DNA of 35,545 bases from Mariniblastus sp. (GTDB taxonomy: Bacteria; Planctomycetota; Planctomycetia; Pirellulales; Pirellulaceae): NCBI GenBank assembly GCA_029247405.1, contig JAQWLH010000085.1:1-35545 (forward strand), given 5' to 3'. The notes under the pieces are model-generated. The model worked only from the letters and a program-made list of their open reading frames with translations. It was not told the DNA's origin and made no database searches. Each line of letters opens with the position of its first letter. Positions within the stretch are counted from its first letter, which is position 1. Positions 25,845 through 34,577 of this stretch are shown here, piece after piece. A program made the position numbers and the translations under genes.

Positions 25845-27206
25845 ATGTCTGATCAATTGATCCAACCCAGAACTCTCAGCGGCTTCCGTGACTTCCTCCC
25901 CGAGGCCATGATCCCCCGTGAACAGCTGATGGAGACTGCTCGTCGCGTCTATCGTTCTTTTGGATTCGTTCCAATTGACACCCCCACACTTGAATATGCC
26001 GAGATCCTCTGCGGCAAGGGCAGTGAAGAAACTGATCGGCAAATGTACCGCTTCATGCACGGCAAACGTGATGTTGCGATGCGATTCGATTTGACCGTCC
26101 CTCTAGCCCGATTTGTAGCCCAGCACCAGAACGAACTAGGGATGCCTTTCAAACGTTACCACATTGGTACGGTGTGGCGAGGCGAACGACCGCAGGCCGG
26201 TCGGTACCGGGAATTTGCCCAATGCGATTTCGACACCATTGGGACCACCTCAATTGCCAGTGACATCGAAACAGTGTTAGTCATCAACGACTTGATGCGC
26301 GGCATTGGATTCGAGAAATTTACAATTCGCCTCAACAATCGCAAAGTCCTCAATGGCATTTTGCAAAAAGCGGACCTCGCTGAGCAAAGCGTATTGGTAC
26401 TTCGTGCCTTGGATAAACTTGGCAAAATCGGTGCCGACAAAGTCAAAGAAGAAATCCTGAAAACCACCCACGCCACGAGCCAACAAGCCGATTGCATACT
26501 TCAGTTGGCTGATATCAGCGGCACAACCGCCGAGGTGATTGAGCAACTAGGAACACTTTGTGATGGAAACGAGTTAGCTGAACAAGGTCGAAACGAAATC
26601 TCGGAGGTGGTCAACGCCGCTGCTACCGTCGGATTAAATGACGACAACCTAGCCATTGATGTTTCGATCGCGCGAGGTTTGGATTACTACACCGGAACAA
26701 TTGTTGAAACGTTTCTCGATGATCTACCGTCATTCGGGAGTGTTTGTTCGGGTGGACGCTATGACAATCTAGCTCAGCTCTACACGAAACAGAAACTCCC
26801 CGGGATTGGAGCTTCGCTGGGACTCGACCGACTGCTCGCCGCCATGCAACAACTTGAGATGATTCCACCGACCCGAACGACCGCCGATGTATTAATCATC
26901 CAATTTGAGCCGGGTGATATTGAAAAGTATTTGGCAATTGCTGCGGATTTACGTACGGCTGGCATCTGCACTGAAGTCTTTCCAGAGTCAGTCATTCGCG
27001 ATGGAAAATTCAAATCAAAAAAACTCAACCAACAACTCAAATATGCGAATCGCCGCGGTTTTCCAGCGGTGATCATTGCCGGGAGTGACGAACTTGAGGC
27101 GAATATCGTCAAGATCAAATGGATGGAAGACGCCAAGGAAACCGAAGTCCCCCTCAAGTCCGGTTCTGCGGAAATTGTGGAATGGCTGGCGCAGAGGCTC
27201 AATTGA
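25845..27206 (+). CDS. hisS: Histidine-tRNA ligase
   Basis: Class II aminoacyl-tRNA synthetase charging tRNA-His. 453 residues, usual range 420-460. Seen: motif 1 region near the N-terminus (LSGFRDFLPEAM), motif 2 GTVWRGERPQAGRYREFAQC with FDTIG after it, the histidine-binding ARGLDYYTGTIVE, CSGGRYDNL, and motif 3 GASLGLDRLLAAM; an anticodon-binding domain ends the protein (FPAVIIAGSDELEAN). ATG 25845 gives the expected N-terminus MSDQLIQPRTLSGFRDFLP. No strong ribosome binding site is seen. Confidence 0.97.
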   Translation: MSDQLIQPRTLSGFRDFLPEAMIPREQLMETARRVYRSFGFVPIDTPTLEYAEILCGKGSEETDRQMYRFMHGKRDVAMRFDLTVPLARFVAQHQNELGMPFKRYHIGTVWRGERPQAGRYREFAQCDFDTIGTTSIASDIETVLVINDLMRGIGFEKFTIRLNNRKVLNGILQKADLAEQSVLVLRALDKLGKIGADKVKEEILKTTHATSQQADCILQLADISGTTAEVIEQLGTLCDGNELAEQGRNEISEVVNAAATVGLNDDNLAIDVSIARGLDYYTGTIVETFLDDLPSFGSVCSGGRYDNLAQLYTKQKLPGIGASLGLDRLLAAMQQLEMIPPTRTTADVLIIQFEPGDIEKYLAIAADLRTAGICTEVFPESVIRDGKFKSKKLNQQLKYANRRGFPAVIIAGSDELEANIVKIKWMEDAKETEVPLKSGSAEIVEWLAQRLN

Positions 27207-27318
27207 GGCAGATTCGGCAACCGAAACCACCTTTCAATTTGTAAGTTTTCTAATCGTCAAATAGACTGGAAACCTGACGACGACCAACGACGCAGGCTCA
27301 TTACCATCTCGGCTTTTT

Positions 27319-27558
27319 ATGTACGAACAAACAGAATATCTTTACGCCTACCTCCTCGTGTTTGCTTGCCTGCTCTTGGGAATGTTGATGGTCTGCATTC
27401 CTCGACCTCGTAAAAACGTGTTCGTCGACAAAGAACAGGCAGCTAAAGACAAGGCCTTAAAGTCACGCCAAAAAATCGCCGGCAAGAAAAAGAAGAAAGC
27501 TGAAAAGGCCAAAGCCAAAAAGAAGAAAGCTGCCACTAAGAAGATGAAAAAAAAATAA
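27319..27558 (+). CDS. Small membrane protein with Lys-rich tail
   Basis: Not recognised. 79 residues: one membrane helix (about 8-28, YLYAYLLVFACLLLGMLMVC), PRPRKNVF, then about 45 residues made almost only of Lys and Ala, with blocks KKKKK and KAKKKK and a final KKMKKK. The tail is expected in the cytoplasm and could contact nucleic acid, ribosomes or acidic lipid head groups; this is inference. Placed 112 bases after hisS with no clear ribosome binding site, but the helix-plus-tail organisation is too ordered for a chance frame. Confidence 0.75.
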   Translation: MYEQTEYLYAYLLVFACLLLGMLMVCIPRPRKNVFVDKEQAAKDKALKSRQKIAGKKKKKAEKAKAKKKKAATKKMKKK

Positions 27559-27575
27559 CCCGATCGAATCGGGTT
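27546..27575 (-). terminator. Hairpin with T-run on the - strand at the end of the Lys-rich gene
   Basis: AACCCGAT-CGA-ATCGGGTT at 27557-27575. Read on the - strand it is followed by ATTTTTTTTT, but these T are the complement of Lys codons of the + gene, so the T-run may be fortuitous. On the + strand the stem has no T-run but could still mark the 3' end. Confidence 0.45.
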
Positions 27576-28091
27576 GTCAGAGAGAATTACCCCGAGGGTC
27601 GTCCGGGAATAGCCTCCCAACCAGCCTCGGGCTGACCCTCTCCACCGACGCCACTCCGATGTTTGCAGACTGGCAGGTAAAACGCCCGAAGGTGTGTTTG
27701 CGACATCCCTAGATGAAGACAACTGAGGGGTAAGATCTAAAACGGAGTCAACTCTTTTTCGAGCGACGCAGTGCGGCCGCCCCAACACCAAGAACACCCA
27801 AGAACACCGACATGGTGGCAGCGACAATGAGTGATCTGCGAAAATCAATTGAGGCTTGGGTTCAAAAAATGCCCGCCGCAATGATCAGGCCCCAGAAAAC
27901 CAGAACCACAAATCAACTTTTTACACCTCGAGAAATAAGAGCTGTAGTTTTTTGGGTTCCAGGATTTCATTCATCCATTGAGTATAAATGAAAACACACC
28001 CCAACTTGATGGACTAGCCGACTGTGTTTTTGTGTTACCATTTCAGAACGATATTTTGATATCTTCATTGCAACAGAAACCTTGAATCCTC
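27576..28091. other. Spacer with hairpins and a possible broken mini-gene
   Basis: About 515 bases. It holds two mutually exclusive inverted repeats at 27591-27640 (CCCGAGG/CCTCGGG and GAGGGTC/GACCCTC), a - strand frame at 27748-27909 with two hydrophobic stretches cut by a TGA (listed separately), and an AAAACACA (27991-27998) / TGTGTTTT (28023-28030) inverted repeat near the start of the next + gene. Confidence 0.5.
27748..27909 (-). pseudogene. Possible broken two-helix mini-protein
   Basis: In one - strand frame, VVLVFWGLIIAAGIF is followed by TGA (27862-27864), then TQASIDFRRSLIVAATM and SVFLGVLGVGAAALRRSKKS before a final TGA. The two hydrophobic stretches separated by a basic loop, with a basic end, look like a helical hairpin protein of about 53 residues with one nonsense codon (TGG to TGA would restore Trp). 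The downstream part alone could start at ATG 27813 (21 residues). No good start or ribosome binding site is seen upstream, so chance is a real alternative. Confidence 0.3.
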
Positions 28092-28352
28092 ATGGCAAAA
28101 TCGAAACGAACCTCCGGCCAACTAGGCTGTGGATTCATATTGCTAAGCGGAATTCGACTGATCGTTCTGCTGGTTGCCAACGTGCTGTTTGTTCGCGCAT
28201 TCTTCAGTGCCAATCTCTCTGGATTAGATGACCGCGTTTTCCAAGCCGCTCAATTTGTCCTACCGATCATCATGATCTTTATCGAATTCTGGCTTTATGA
28301 CCTCGTGTTCACGCGTGGAAAAATACCTCACGAGAAGAACCGAAAAAACTGA
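28092..28352 (+). CDS. Small two-helix membrane protein
   Basis: Not recognised. 86 residues with two membrane helices (about 19-40 and 52-72), a basic N-terminus MAKSKRTSG and a basic C-terminus HEKNRKN, so both ends should be cytoplasmic. Convergent with the C25 peptidase gene, whose stop is 19 bases further. Hydrophobic pattern and ATG support a real gene; no function can be given. Confidence 0.75.
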   Translation: MAKSKRTSGQLGCGFILLSGIRLIVLLVANVLFVRAFFSANLSGLDDRVFQAAQFVLPIIMIFIEFWLYDLVFTRGKIPHEKNRKN

Positions 28353-28356
28353 CTTG

Positions 28357-28397
28357 GCAAAAAACACGGTCTACTTAATTTTTGTATCGCCGTGTTT
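28357..28397 (-). terminator. Probable terminator of the C25 peptidase gene
   Basis: AAACACGG / CCGTGTTT arms (28362-28369 and 28390-28397) with a 20-base loop; the - strand continues as TTTTTTGCC. It overlaps the stop codon of the C25 gene and lies between two convergent genes. The loop is long for a standard terminator. Confidence 0.55.
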
Positions 28398-30032
28398 GGC
28401 ACTTCGGTTGGATGCTTTTTTAATGTCAATTGAGCTAGAGCCAAGGCAAAAACCTTGCTCTGAAATCAACATCGCCCGCACCACACAACGGCCACTCATT
28501 CCCTTGGGAATTTGCATCTCAGCTTCCAACTCACCGGCGTTGGGTACGGCGAGCGTTTTCGTCGCATGAACCAGATTTTGTACCTGTTCATAGGTTTGTT
28601 GATACTGTTCAAACGACTGATGGCTTGAATCGTACTCCTTTCGACGAGGCGGACGATAGCGAAGTCGATCACGTTGATAAGCCAACTCAATAGTGAGCTT
28701 TCCCGAATGCGGAGCCATTCCCTTAATTTGGATCTTGTCCCCCGCCATCGCGACTGCAGGCGCTCGAATGAAAAGCGGTTGGGGGCGTTTTAAACGCAGC
28801 AGCGGGTCACCCATCAAGTGGATCAACTGAACATGCTCCAAACGCTCCGCCTCAAGCAGTTTGGGCGCAGGACTAAACGTTTGTCCCATCCCCTCAATTA
28901 ATTCACGATATTCCCGGTTGTTGTCACTGCCCTCGACCATCCGTTGCTTCGCTACCATCGTCAGTTCACCCAATGTTTCCACCTCTCCGTTGAAGAACTC
29001 GTGAACCATCTCTAGAGACAATAAGCTCATCGCGTAGGGCATGGTGACCCGGGTACCACAAATGGTGGCAATCGGACCATTGTTTTGCCGTAACATTTTT
29101 TCAGCCAGGCAATCATTAGGATGGTCGGTGGCTCCGGTGTAACAAGCAAGAAAAATGGCAATCGGGTTTCCTGACTGGCAATTGAGTTGGGAAACATTTT
29201 GACCATCCAGAATTCGGTGCCGTTGGTCGGGCAGGTAAACCTGATCCAACTGATGTCTCGCTCCATGCCCAATGTAAACCCAAAACAGACAACCTTCATT
29301 AAAACGCTTAATCGCGACATCTGAAAATTTACGTGGGTCCGGACAATAGGGACTCGACCAACTGCCGTAAGTCATTTTGGTTGCGTAACCCGAGGGAACC
29401 AAATCAGTCAGTATTTGTTTCGTCGTTTGTTCAATCAAACCATCAATGAGTTGCCCAAACCCACCCACACCGGCAACGATATTGACCCGTCGTCGCCAAG
29501 CCTCATTATTTGAACCGGCTTCGTATTTGATGATCCGGTCAGTGAACTGATCGACCTCCAAGGCAGAGTCAACTGGCAACCGACCAATGGAGAGATCCTG
29601 AATTCCATCATCATTCAAATCAGCATAAGTGTGATCTGTCGCGATTTCTGGTTCCGATCCAAACCGAACATTAACTTTGGCCGCGACATAATCGGTAGGC
29701 ACCAAATCAACATGCCGAGCGTTTCTGTCTCCGGCATCGCCAACCAAAAAGACGTGCTTCAACGCCCCGGTGGTCGCGGCGTCGGCAATTTGCTTTTTGA
29801 TTCCTCGAGCCGATGGAGCAGGGGAGATCAGTGCAACGTTATGCCCCTGTTTCGTTCGATAGTCGACCCATTTTTACATCGCTGGTTGAAAACGATTGGG
29901 ACATATCACAAGGACGTTCGGTGCGCCAATTCGCTGATGAGCAGATTCGTGGCCAACGGAATGCTTACCCGCTGAGACAGAAAAAAATGCAAACAGCAAA
30001 CCAAAAAGAAGCAAGACAATGGATCGAAGCAT
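28371..30032 (-). pseudogene. Gingipain-like (C25) cysteine peptidase gene interrupted by an in-frame TAA
   Basis: Secreted cysteine peptidase of the C25 (caspase-like, clan CD) type. From ATG 30032 (GGAA about 5 bases upstream) the frame encodes a signal peptide (SIVLLLFGLLFAFFSVSAG) and APNVLVICPNRFQPAM, then meets TAA at 29874-29876 (codon 53), and continues in the same frame with KWVDYRTKQGHNVALISP for a further 500 residues. Downstream: DDGIQDLSIGRLPV, catalytic His256 in VYIGHGARH and Cys297 in FLACYTGATDHP (numbering includes the stop), then a beta-rich C-terminal domain. Only one base change would restore the gene. Either a recent nonsense mutation, a sequence error or readthrough. 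An internal TTG at 29762 would give a protein without signal peptide. Follows the CHAT gene after about 207 bases. Confidence 0.85.
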
Positions 30033-30239
30033 TGATGTTCCATGTGTTGAGATGGATACCACAGGCTAACATCCGTGTTACCCATTATGGTTTTGCAAAT
30101 GCAGTCTGAAGGAAAACGATTTCTGATTCAATAGAAATCATTTAGGAGAACCGCTTGCACGTTACCCATTTCACACGTTTGCCAGTTCAAGATGAAAGCT
30201 GGCGCCGGTTTCTTACGTTTTTATTCGCCCCAGCTCTAA

Positions 30240-33200
30240 TTAAGGTTTCTCAGCTTTTTTCTTTTCACCCGGCAAAAGCTCTCCGCCTGCGTCAGCTTTG
30301 CCGTCTTCGCCCGGTTGATTCAGTTCATTCTCGGCTGGCTTATCCGCATCCGGATTAGCGGGATCAGCCACAGCATCTGGATCCACCGGATTTTCAATCG
30401 CCGTGACAGGCCTTCCGTCGGGAATATCAAAGAGCATATGAGCTGCCCAGAAAAACGGATGTTCCGCATTCAACACTGGATCGGTACTTTTAGACCGAAT
30501 TCGAGGCTCGTTCTCATAGTCAAGCTTGGTTTTTCGAAGTGCTTGACGACTATCTAAAATCGCTTTGGCGGCGCCACTTTTCGGCATCTCCGTCACGTAT
30601 TGTTTCGTTAAATCAATGGCCGATTTACCCCCGGTTGCCCAGCGACTGAGGAGCGAGGTCCGAGTCCCTGATGCCATCATCGCCATCGAAGTCAAAAACA
30701 GATCTTGACCGTAGAGCTTTCCACGCATTCCCGAACCACCGTCACTATGCAAACCGGGAATGACGACACTCTTGGCACCTGCCCATGGCAAAGACATCCA
30801 GGTATCCAAAGTCGAACCTGCTTTTTTGAGATCAATCTGCATTGGATTGACGGCAAGTGGCCCACTCTTGTTGGACTTGATCTCACTCCAAATTAACAAT
30901 TGATCGAAAATCGAGACGAGATAATTGGTGGGTATCTGAACAGGCCGCTCATATTGGACAGCATCTGGATTCTCGTTGACTAAATCGGTGAACTCGATTT
31001 TTGAAAGTTCGCCTTCACCACGCGAATGCATTCGCGCCGTTACAACGGCCAACTGTTTGAGTTCCTGCTGCGGTCGCTGAGTGCCAAACCCGAGAAACAA
31101 GGAGGGCGAATAACGAATGTTAATCCAATCGCTCAAATATGCTTCTTCTTGACCGTCAGTGACCGGAAGTGCTTCAAACGGAACGTACCAAAGCACTCCG
31201 TCTGGAATAATCACAAGCTCGTCAAACTTTTTCCAGTCAACATCGGGAATCGTACCAAACAGCCCCTGCTTTAATTCTTCAGCCGATTCTCGCCACTCAG
31301 AGTCCTGCAGTGTTTTTACATCGAGCGCGGCATCTGCCAAACCCATTTTCTTCAGTAATCCACCGACCGCTCGCAACATCACTCTCCCGTTGACCGGGGC
31401 GAGATACTGAACGGCGTTGGACTTGACCAGAAACAAGTGATAGCCCGTTGCGGTCGCCATCGTGACCAATGCGACCTGATTCTGAGCGATCGATTTCTGA
31501 AAATCAGCAATGGGGCGCTGAGGTGGAAAGGCCATTTCCATTGGCTCACGACGAAGTGAGAAACTTGCCAATATCGCTTCTTGTGTTTCCGAAATGGCTG
31601 CCAACTCTTTCATTAACTTGAGCTGTTCACGATCTTCATTCGATTTTGGAACCGGCTTTAACGGCAACAATTTAAGTGCCGTTTCAATTTGCTTGGTTTG
31701 CGTGATCAGTTGTTGATAGGCTGGATTACGTGCGAGAAAACTCTGTTTCTGTGCAATCGCCTCCGGGGTCAACGATTCTTCCGGAGCGTGCATCACCCAT
31801 CGCAAAGCCATCAACCGACCGCCCATCGGCAAACTGGCAAAGAAACGATGGCGACGAACCAGATCGGCAATCTCCAACGCACGCCTGTTATCCTTACGAT
31901 TGATAACGATGTTGAACCAAGTCTCCATCGCGCCCACATGAGGCGAAGCTAAAAATGCAATGGACTCCATTGGGTCGGTCTTCCAATCCAACTCACCCGG
32001 ATCCCGTAGTAAAACACTATACAGCTGATCCGCCTCGCGCTCTGTCACCGCGCCATTGGACACCATTACTTGTGTTGCACCCAACCGAAAAAGCCACAAT
32101 GATCCCGTATTGAAATGCGTGAGCGCATTGTTCAACTCAACTCGACCCGCGGCAAAGTTACCGTTCAAAAATTGATTCAATGCGCTGATGTACTTGATCC
32201 GGGCACTCACAACGCAATTGGCCAGATCGTTTCGAGTGGTAATCACGCTACGGGTTTGGCGAAGCACCAGCCCGGACGGACCGGATTGACCGCCCTCAGC
32301 AAGGCATTCGGCTAATTTTTGAATCAACGAAGCCTGCATCAAACGGGCTTTGTCTTTCTTCGCCCAAAGAATCGCATTCTCGAGAGGGGGATACGGCGTC
32401 CTGGCTGACATTAAATGCAAAGTCGTACCGATCCCTAATGCTTCTTCGACCAAATCGTACTGCTGATAGACTGCTGCAGCGTAACTTGCTTCCAATGCAA
32501 ATTGCCCCGCGACTGCGTACTGTTTCGCAGCGGCATTGATCAGAGCTAATTCAACCAATGCCACAGGAGTCGACGAGTGGTCCATGCGGTTCATCTGTAA
32601 GGAATTCTTGAGCGTCGTTGCAGCCCGCCCGTAATCCCCGACCGACGCTTGAGCGATACCAAGCAGAACACCGTTATAAGCGCCCATCACACTACCATTG
32701 CCTGCACCATTGACACTCAGGCCAGCCACAAGATCTTTACTAAAAGGATCAAATTTGCAGGTAGCTCCACGAATTGATCGGCGGCGGTGTAAACAGAGTG
32801 CCGTGCAACGCATAATCTCGGGCACGTTAACTTTGAACACTTCCGCTTGGTCGTACGCGCCGCCTTCTTGAAACGCTCGAGCCGCATCAAGCCGACCGAA
32901 CAACATTGCAAACGTCGTCGGAATCCCGGCGGTGGAAGCGCGGCGTCCCCCGGAACCCCAGCTTATTTGCGCATTTTTGTAAGCCGCCATATTTCCGGTG
33001 ACTTGAGGTGGTACCTGAACCCGTTGTTGCCAATTCTCGGCTTGGTAAGTCAGATAAAGCCTCAAGGCGTCTTCATACAACTGGATCGCTTGAGCGTAAC
33101 GCCCCATGTGATAGTTGCATTCGCCCATCATGGTGAGAAAGCAAATTGAATCGAGATGTCGACGCGTCCCCGTGCGATAAGCACTATTGAACCCACGCTC

Positions 33201-33386
33201 AAATGACTTTCCCGCTTTGTCGTAGTCCGCCTGATAATACTGATCGAATACGAAATCGTTGTAATACTGGACCTTGGGAAGTTGGCCCGATCGTTGTGCG
33301 ATGACGGGTTGAGTCGCGACATGCTGGAAACCAAAAAACGAAAATGCAGTCAGACAAACCAAAATCAAGCCGGTCTTAAATTTCAT
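30240..33386 (-). CDS. Secreted TPR-CHAT protein with a degenerate caspase-like domain
   Basis: 1048 residues from ATG 33386 (GGGAG 7 bases upstream; TTG 33389 is less likely). Signal peptide MKFKTGLILVCLTAFSFFGF, then TPR-like helical repeats over about 40-500 (for example FERGFNSAYR, GRYAQAIQLYEDALRLY), and a C-terminal CHAT domain (about 640-1000) recognised by LVIIPDGVLWYVPFEALPV, YLSDWINIRYSPSLF and SMAMMASGTRTSLLSRW, then a Pro/Asp/Glu/Lys-rich tail. The segment where the catalytic Cys is expected reads KSVVIPGLHSDGGSG, without Cys, and the expected His-Gly region reads LLIWSEIKSNKSGPLAV, without His. The domain may therefore be a non-catalytic scaffold. Heads the unit with the C25 gene. 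Confidence 0.87.
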   Translation of the reverse strand: MKFKTGLILVCLTAFSFFGFQHVATQPVIAQRSGQLPKVQYYNDFVFDQYYQADYDKAGKSFERGFNSAYRTGTRRHLDSICFLTMMGECNYHMGRYAQAIQLYEDALRLYLTYQAENWQQRVQVPPQVTGNMAAYKNAQISWGSGGRRASTAGIPTTFAMLFGRLDAARAFQEGGAYDQAEVFKVNVPEIMRCTALCLHRRRSIRGATCKFDPFSKDLVAGLSVNGAGNGSVMGAYNGVLLGIAQASVGDYGRAATTLKNSLQMNRMDHSSTPVALVELALINAAAKQYAVAGQFALEASYAAAVYQQYDLVEEALGIGTTLHLMSARTPYPPLENAILWAKKDKARLMQASLIQKLAECLAEGGQSGPSGLVLRQTRSVITTRNDLANCVVSARIKYISALNQFLNGNFAAGRVELNNALTHFNTGSLWLFRLGATQVMVSNGAVTEREADQLYSVLLRDPGELDWKTDPMESIAFLASPHVGAMETWFNIVINRKDNRRALEIADLVRRHRFFASLPMGGRLMALRWVMHAPEESLTPEAIAQKQSFLARNPAYQQLITQTKQIETALKLLPLKPVPKSNEDREQLKLMKELAAISETQEAILASFSLRREPMEMAFPPQRPIADFQKSIAQNQVALVTMATATGYHLFLVKSNAVQYLAPVNGRVMLRAVGGLLKKMGLADAALDVKTLQDSEWRESAEELKQGLFGTIPDVDWKKFDELVIIPDGVLWYVPFEALPVTDGQEEAYLSDWINIRYSPSLFLGFGTQRPQQELKQLAVVTARMHSRGEGELSKIEFTDLVNENPDAVQYERPVQIPTNYLVSIFDQLLIWSEIKSNKSGPLAVNPMQIDLKKAGSTLDTWMSLPWAGAKSVVIPGLHSDGGSGMRGKLYGQDLFLTSMAMMASGTRTSLLSRWATGGKSAIDLTKQYVTEMPKSGAAKAILDSRQALRKTKLDYENEPRIRSKSTDPVLNAEHPFFWAAHMLFDIPDGRPVTAIENPVDPDAVADPANPDADKPAENELNQPGEDGKADAGGELLPGEKKKAEKP

Positions 33387-33897
33387 CAAATCGCTCCCAA
33401 TTTTTCTTTTACCCAGTCGTAATTCTAGCGCACTTCGAATCCAAATTGCATTTTAAGAAGCGATTTGTACCTGATTTACAGCCCAAATCCTTCAAACGCG
33501 ATTCCAATGCACCGGTAAACCAAGCTTTATCAGCCAATCTGCAAATCCATGGGCTCAAAAATAGACAGCTCTGAGCTTACTCGGCTCCAAGAATGAGCTG
33601 GCAATTTTCTAGATCAACGTTTTGCTATCACTTTTTTCGGCCCCGCCGCGGCCCTAACGCATGAAAAAGAGAACGGAATTTGGCTTTTCTATTCTACCGA
33701 TACCCCCAGTTTTCCGCCTAATTTGAAACGGGGCAATGTAGGAACCCTCATGATGTTAAGAGAAATCGGTTGTGTCGAATTTTCCGCAAAACTACCAAAG
33801 TCTTCCACCACCACGGACGATAAACCTTGTAACGGTTATCCCGCAAATTGTTGCTGTGATTATGGAATGCGGAACCGCCCAATGGAGTTTCTCACTG
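33387..33897. other. Divergent spacer before the lipoprotein gene
   Basis: About 510 bases holding the promoters of the CHAT gene (-) and of the small lipoprotein (+). The lipoprotein frame is open back to 33772 but that extension is not protein-like. No RNA gene or repeat was recognised. Confidence 0.45.
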
Positions 33898-34125
33898 ATG
33901 TATTCTCGAATTAAATCCCGATCACTCTGTCTTCTGCTTTGCGGAGCAGCAATCATGGCCGCGTTTGCAACTACTGGTTGCCAAATGAGTGTCGGAGGTC
34001 AAACGCTCCCAAGTGCCTATTACCTTCAGGATGATATCCAATATTTCCCGAAGGGTCCCGAATTCAAGCTGTCGCGTGAAGCTGCAGCCTTGAAGCAGGC
34101 AGCGGCTCGTCAAGACGCCAATTAA
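33898..34125 (+). CDS. Small conserved lipoprotein-like protein
   Basis: 75 residues from ATG 33898: basic start MYSRIKSRS, hydrophobic stretch (9-26), then ATTGCQM with Cys28 as a likely lipidation site (a weak lipobox), followed by SVGGQTLPSAYYLQDDIQYF and PKGPEFKLSREAAALKQ. I recall similar short proteins with the VGGQTLPS...YYL-DD-QYFP-GPEF pattern in planctomycetes; their function is unknown. GGAG lies 10 bases upstream. Followed by a terminator, so a single-gene unit. Confidence 0.82.
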   Translation: MYSRIKSRSLCLLLCGAAIMAAFATTGCQMSVGGQTLPSAYYLQDDIQYFPKGPEFKLSREAAALKQAAARQDAN

Positions 34126-34183
34126 AACCAACCTAGGTTCGCTGACAAAGTTGGTGTTCAACGCAACATCCACATCGCAGCAG

Positions 34184-34218
34184 CCCGTCCGCTTGAGCAA
34201 TCAGTTGGCGGGTTTTTT
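34184..34218 (+). terminator. Probable rho-independent terminator after the lipoprotein gene
   Basis: CCCG-T-CC pairs with GGCGGG (one bulged base, loop of about 16) followed by TTTTTT at 34213-34218. About 60 bases past the stop. Confidence 0.75.
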
Positions 34219-34577
34219 CTGCGCGCAAAAAACTTCTAAACGCCTGGCGATTAACGAATCCATACGCTTGCGAATGAGGAATCGAAGTCGCGCGTCGCAT
34301 CCCCGTGATCAGATGGTCGTTCGCTGAACTAACATGCTCTCAATCTATACTTTGAGAGTTTTAGCCAGCACGAGCAAAAGACGATTCTGCGTCGCTGCAC
34401 GTGGCCTGAATCAAACAAGCAGGCAAGCGTTGCCTGAGCGAGATGCCAACACTCGCGGGATCAATGGTGATTCGGCGCGTGCTACCAAGGGTCAAGGCCA
34501 AGACGTTGCAAGAAGTCAACCGAAAAAGATACGGCCCAACTTGCGACGAAATCGAGGTTCTTCAAATAGCAACGCTG
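34219..34577. other. Convergent spacer between the lipoprotein and the barrel gene
   Basis: About 360 bases with no credible gene. It holds a perfect hairpin CAGGCAA-GCG-TTGCCTG (34420-34436), about 140 bases past the barrel gene stop, followed on the - strand by only a T-poor stretch; a weak terminator or an unrelated hairpin. Confidence 0.45.

Noticed and set aside
29874-29876. Selenocysteine or pyrrolysine recoding at the C25 stop
   Set aside because: The codon is TAA, which is used for neither; TGA or TAG would be required.
30118-30139. GATTTCT / AGAAATC hairpin after the CHAT gene as terminator
   Set aside because: AT-only stem of 7 pairs with an 8-base loop and only four T after it; too weak, and the C25 gene is probably co-transcribed.
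28371-33386. CRISPR-associated (Craspase-like) TPR-CHAT system
   Set aside because: No repeats or cas genes are present, both proteins have signal peptides, and the CHAT dyad seems lost.
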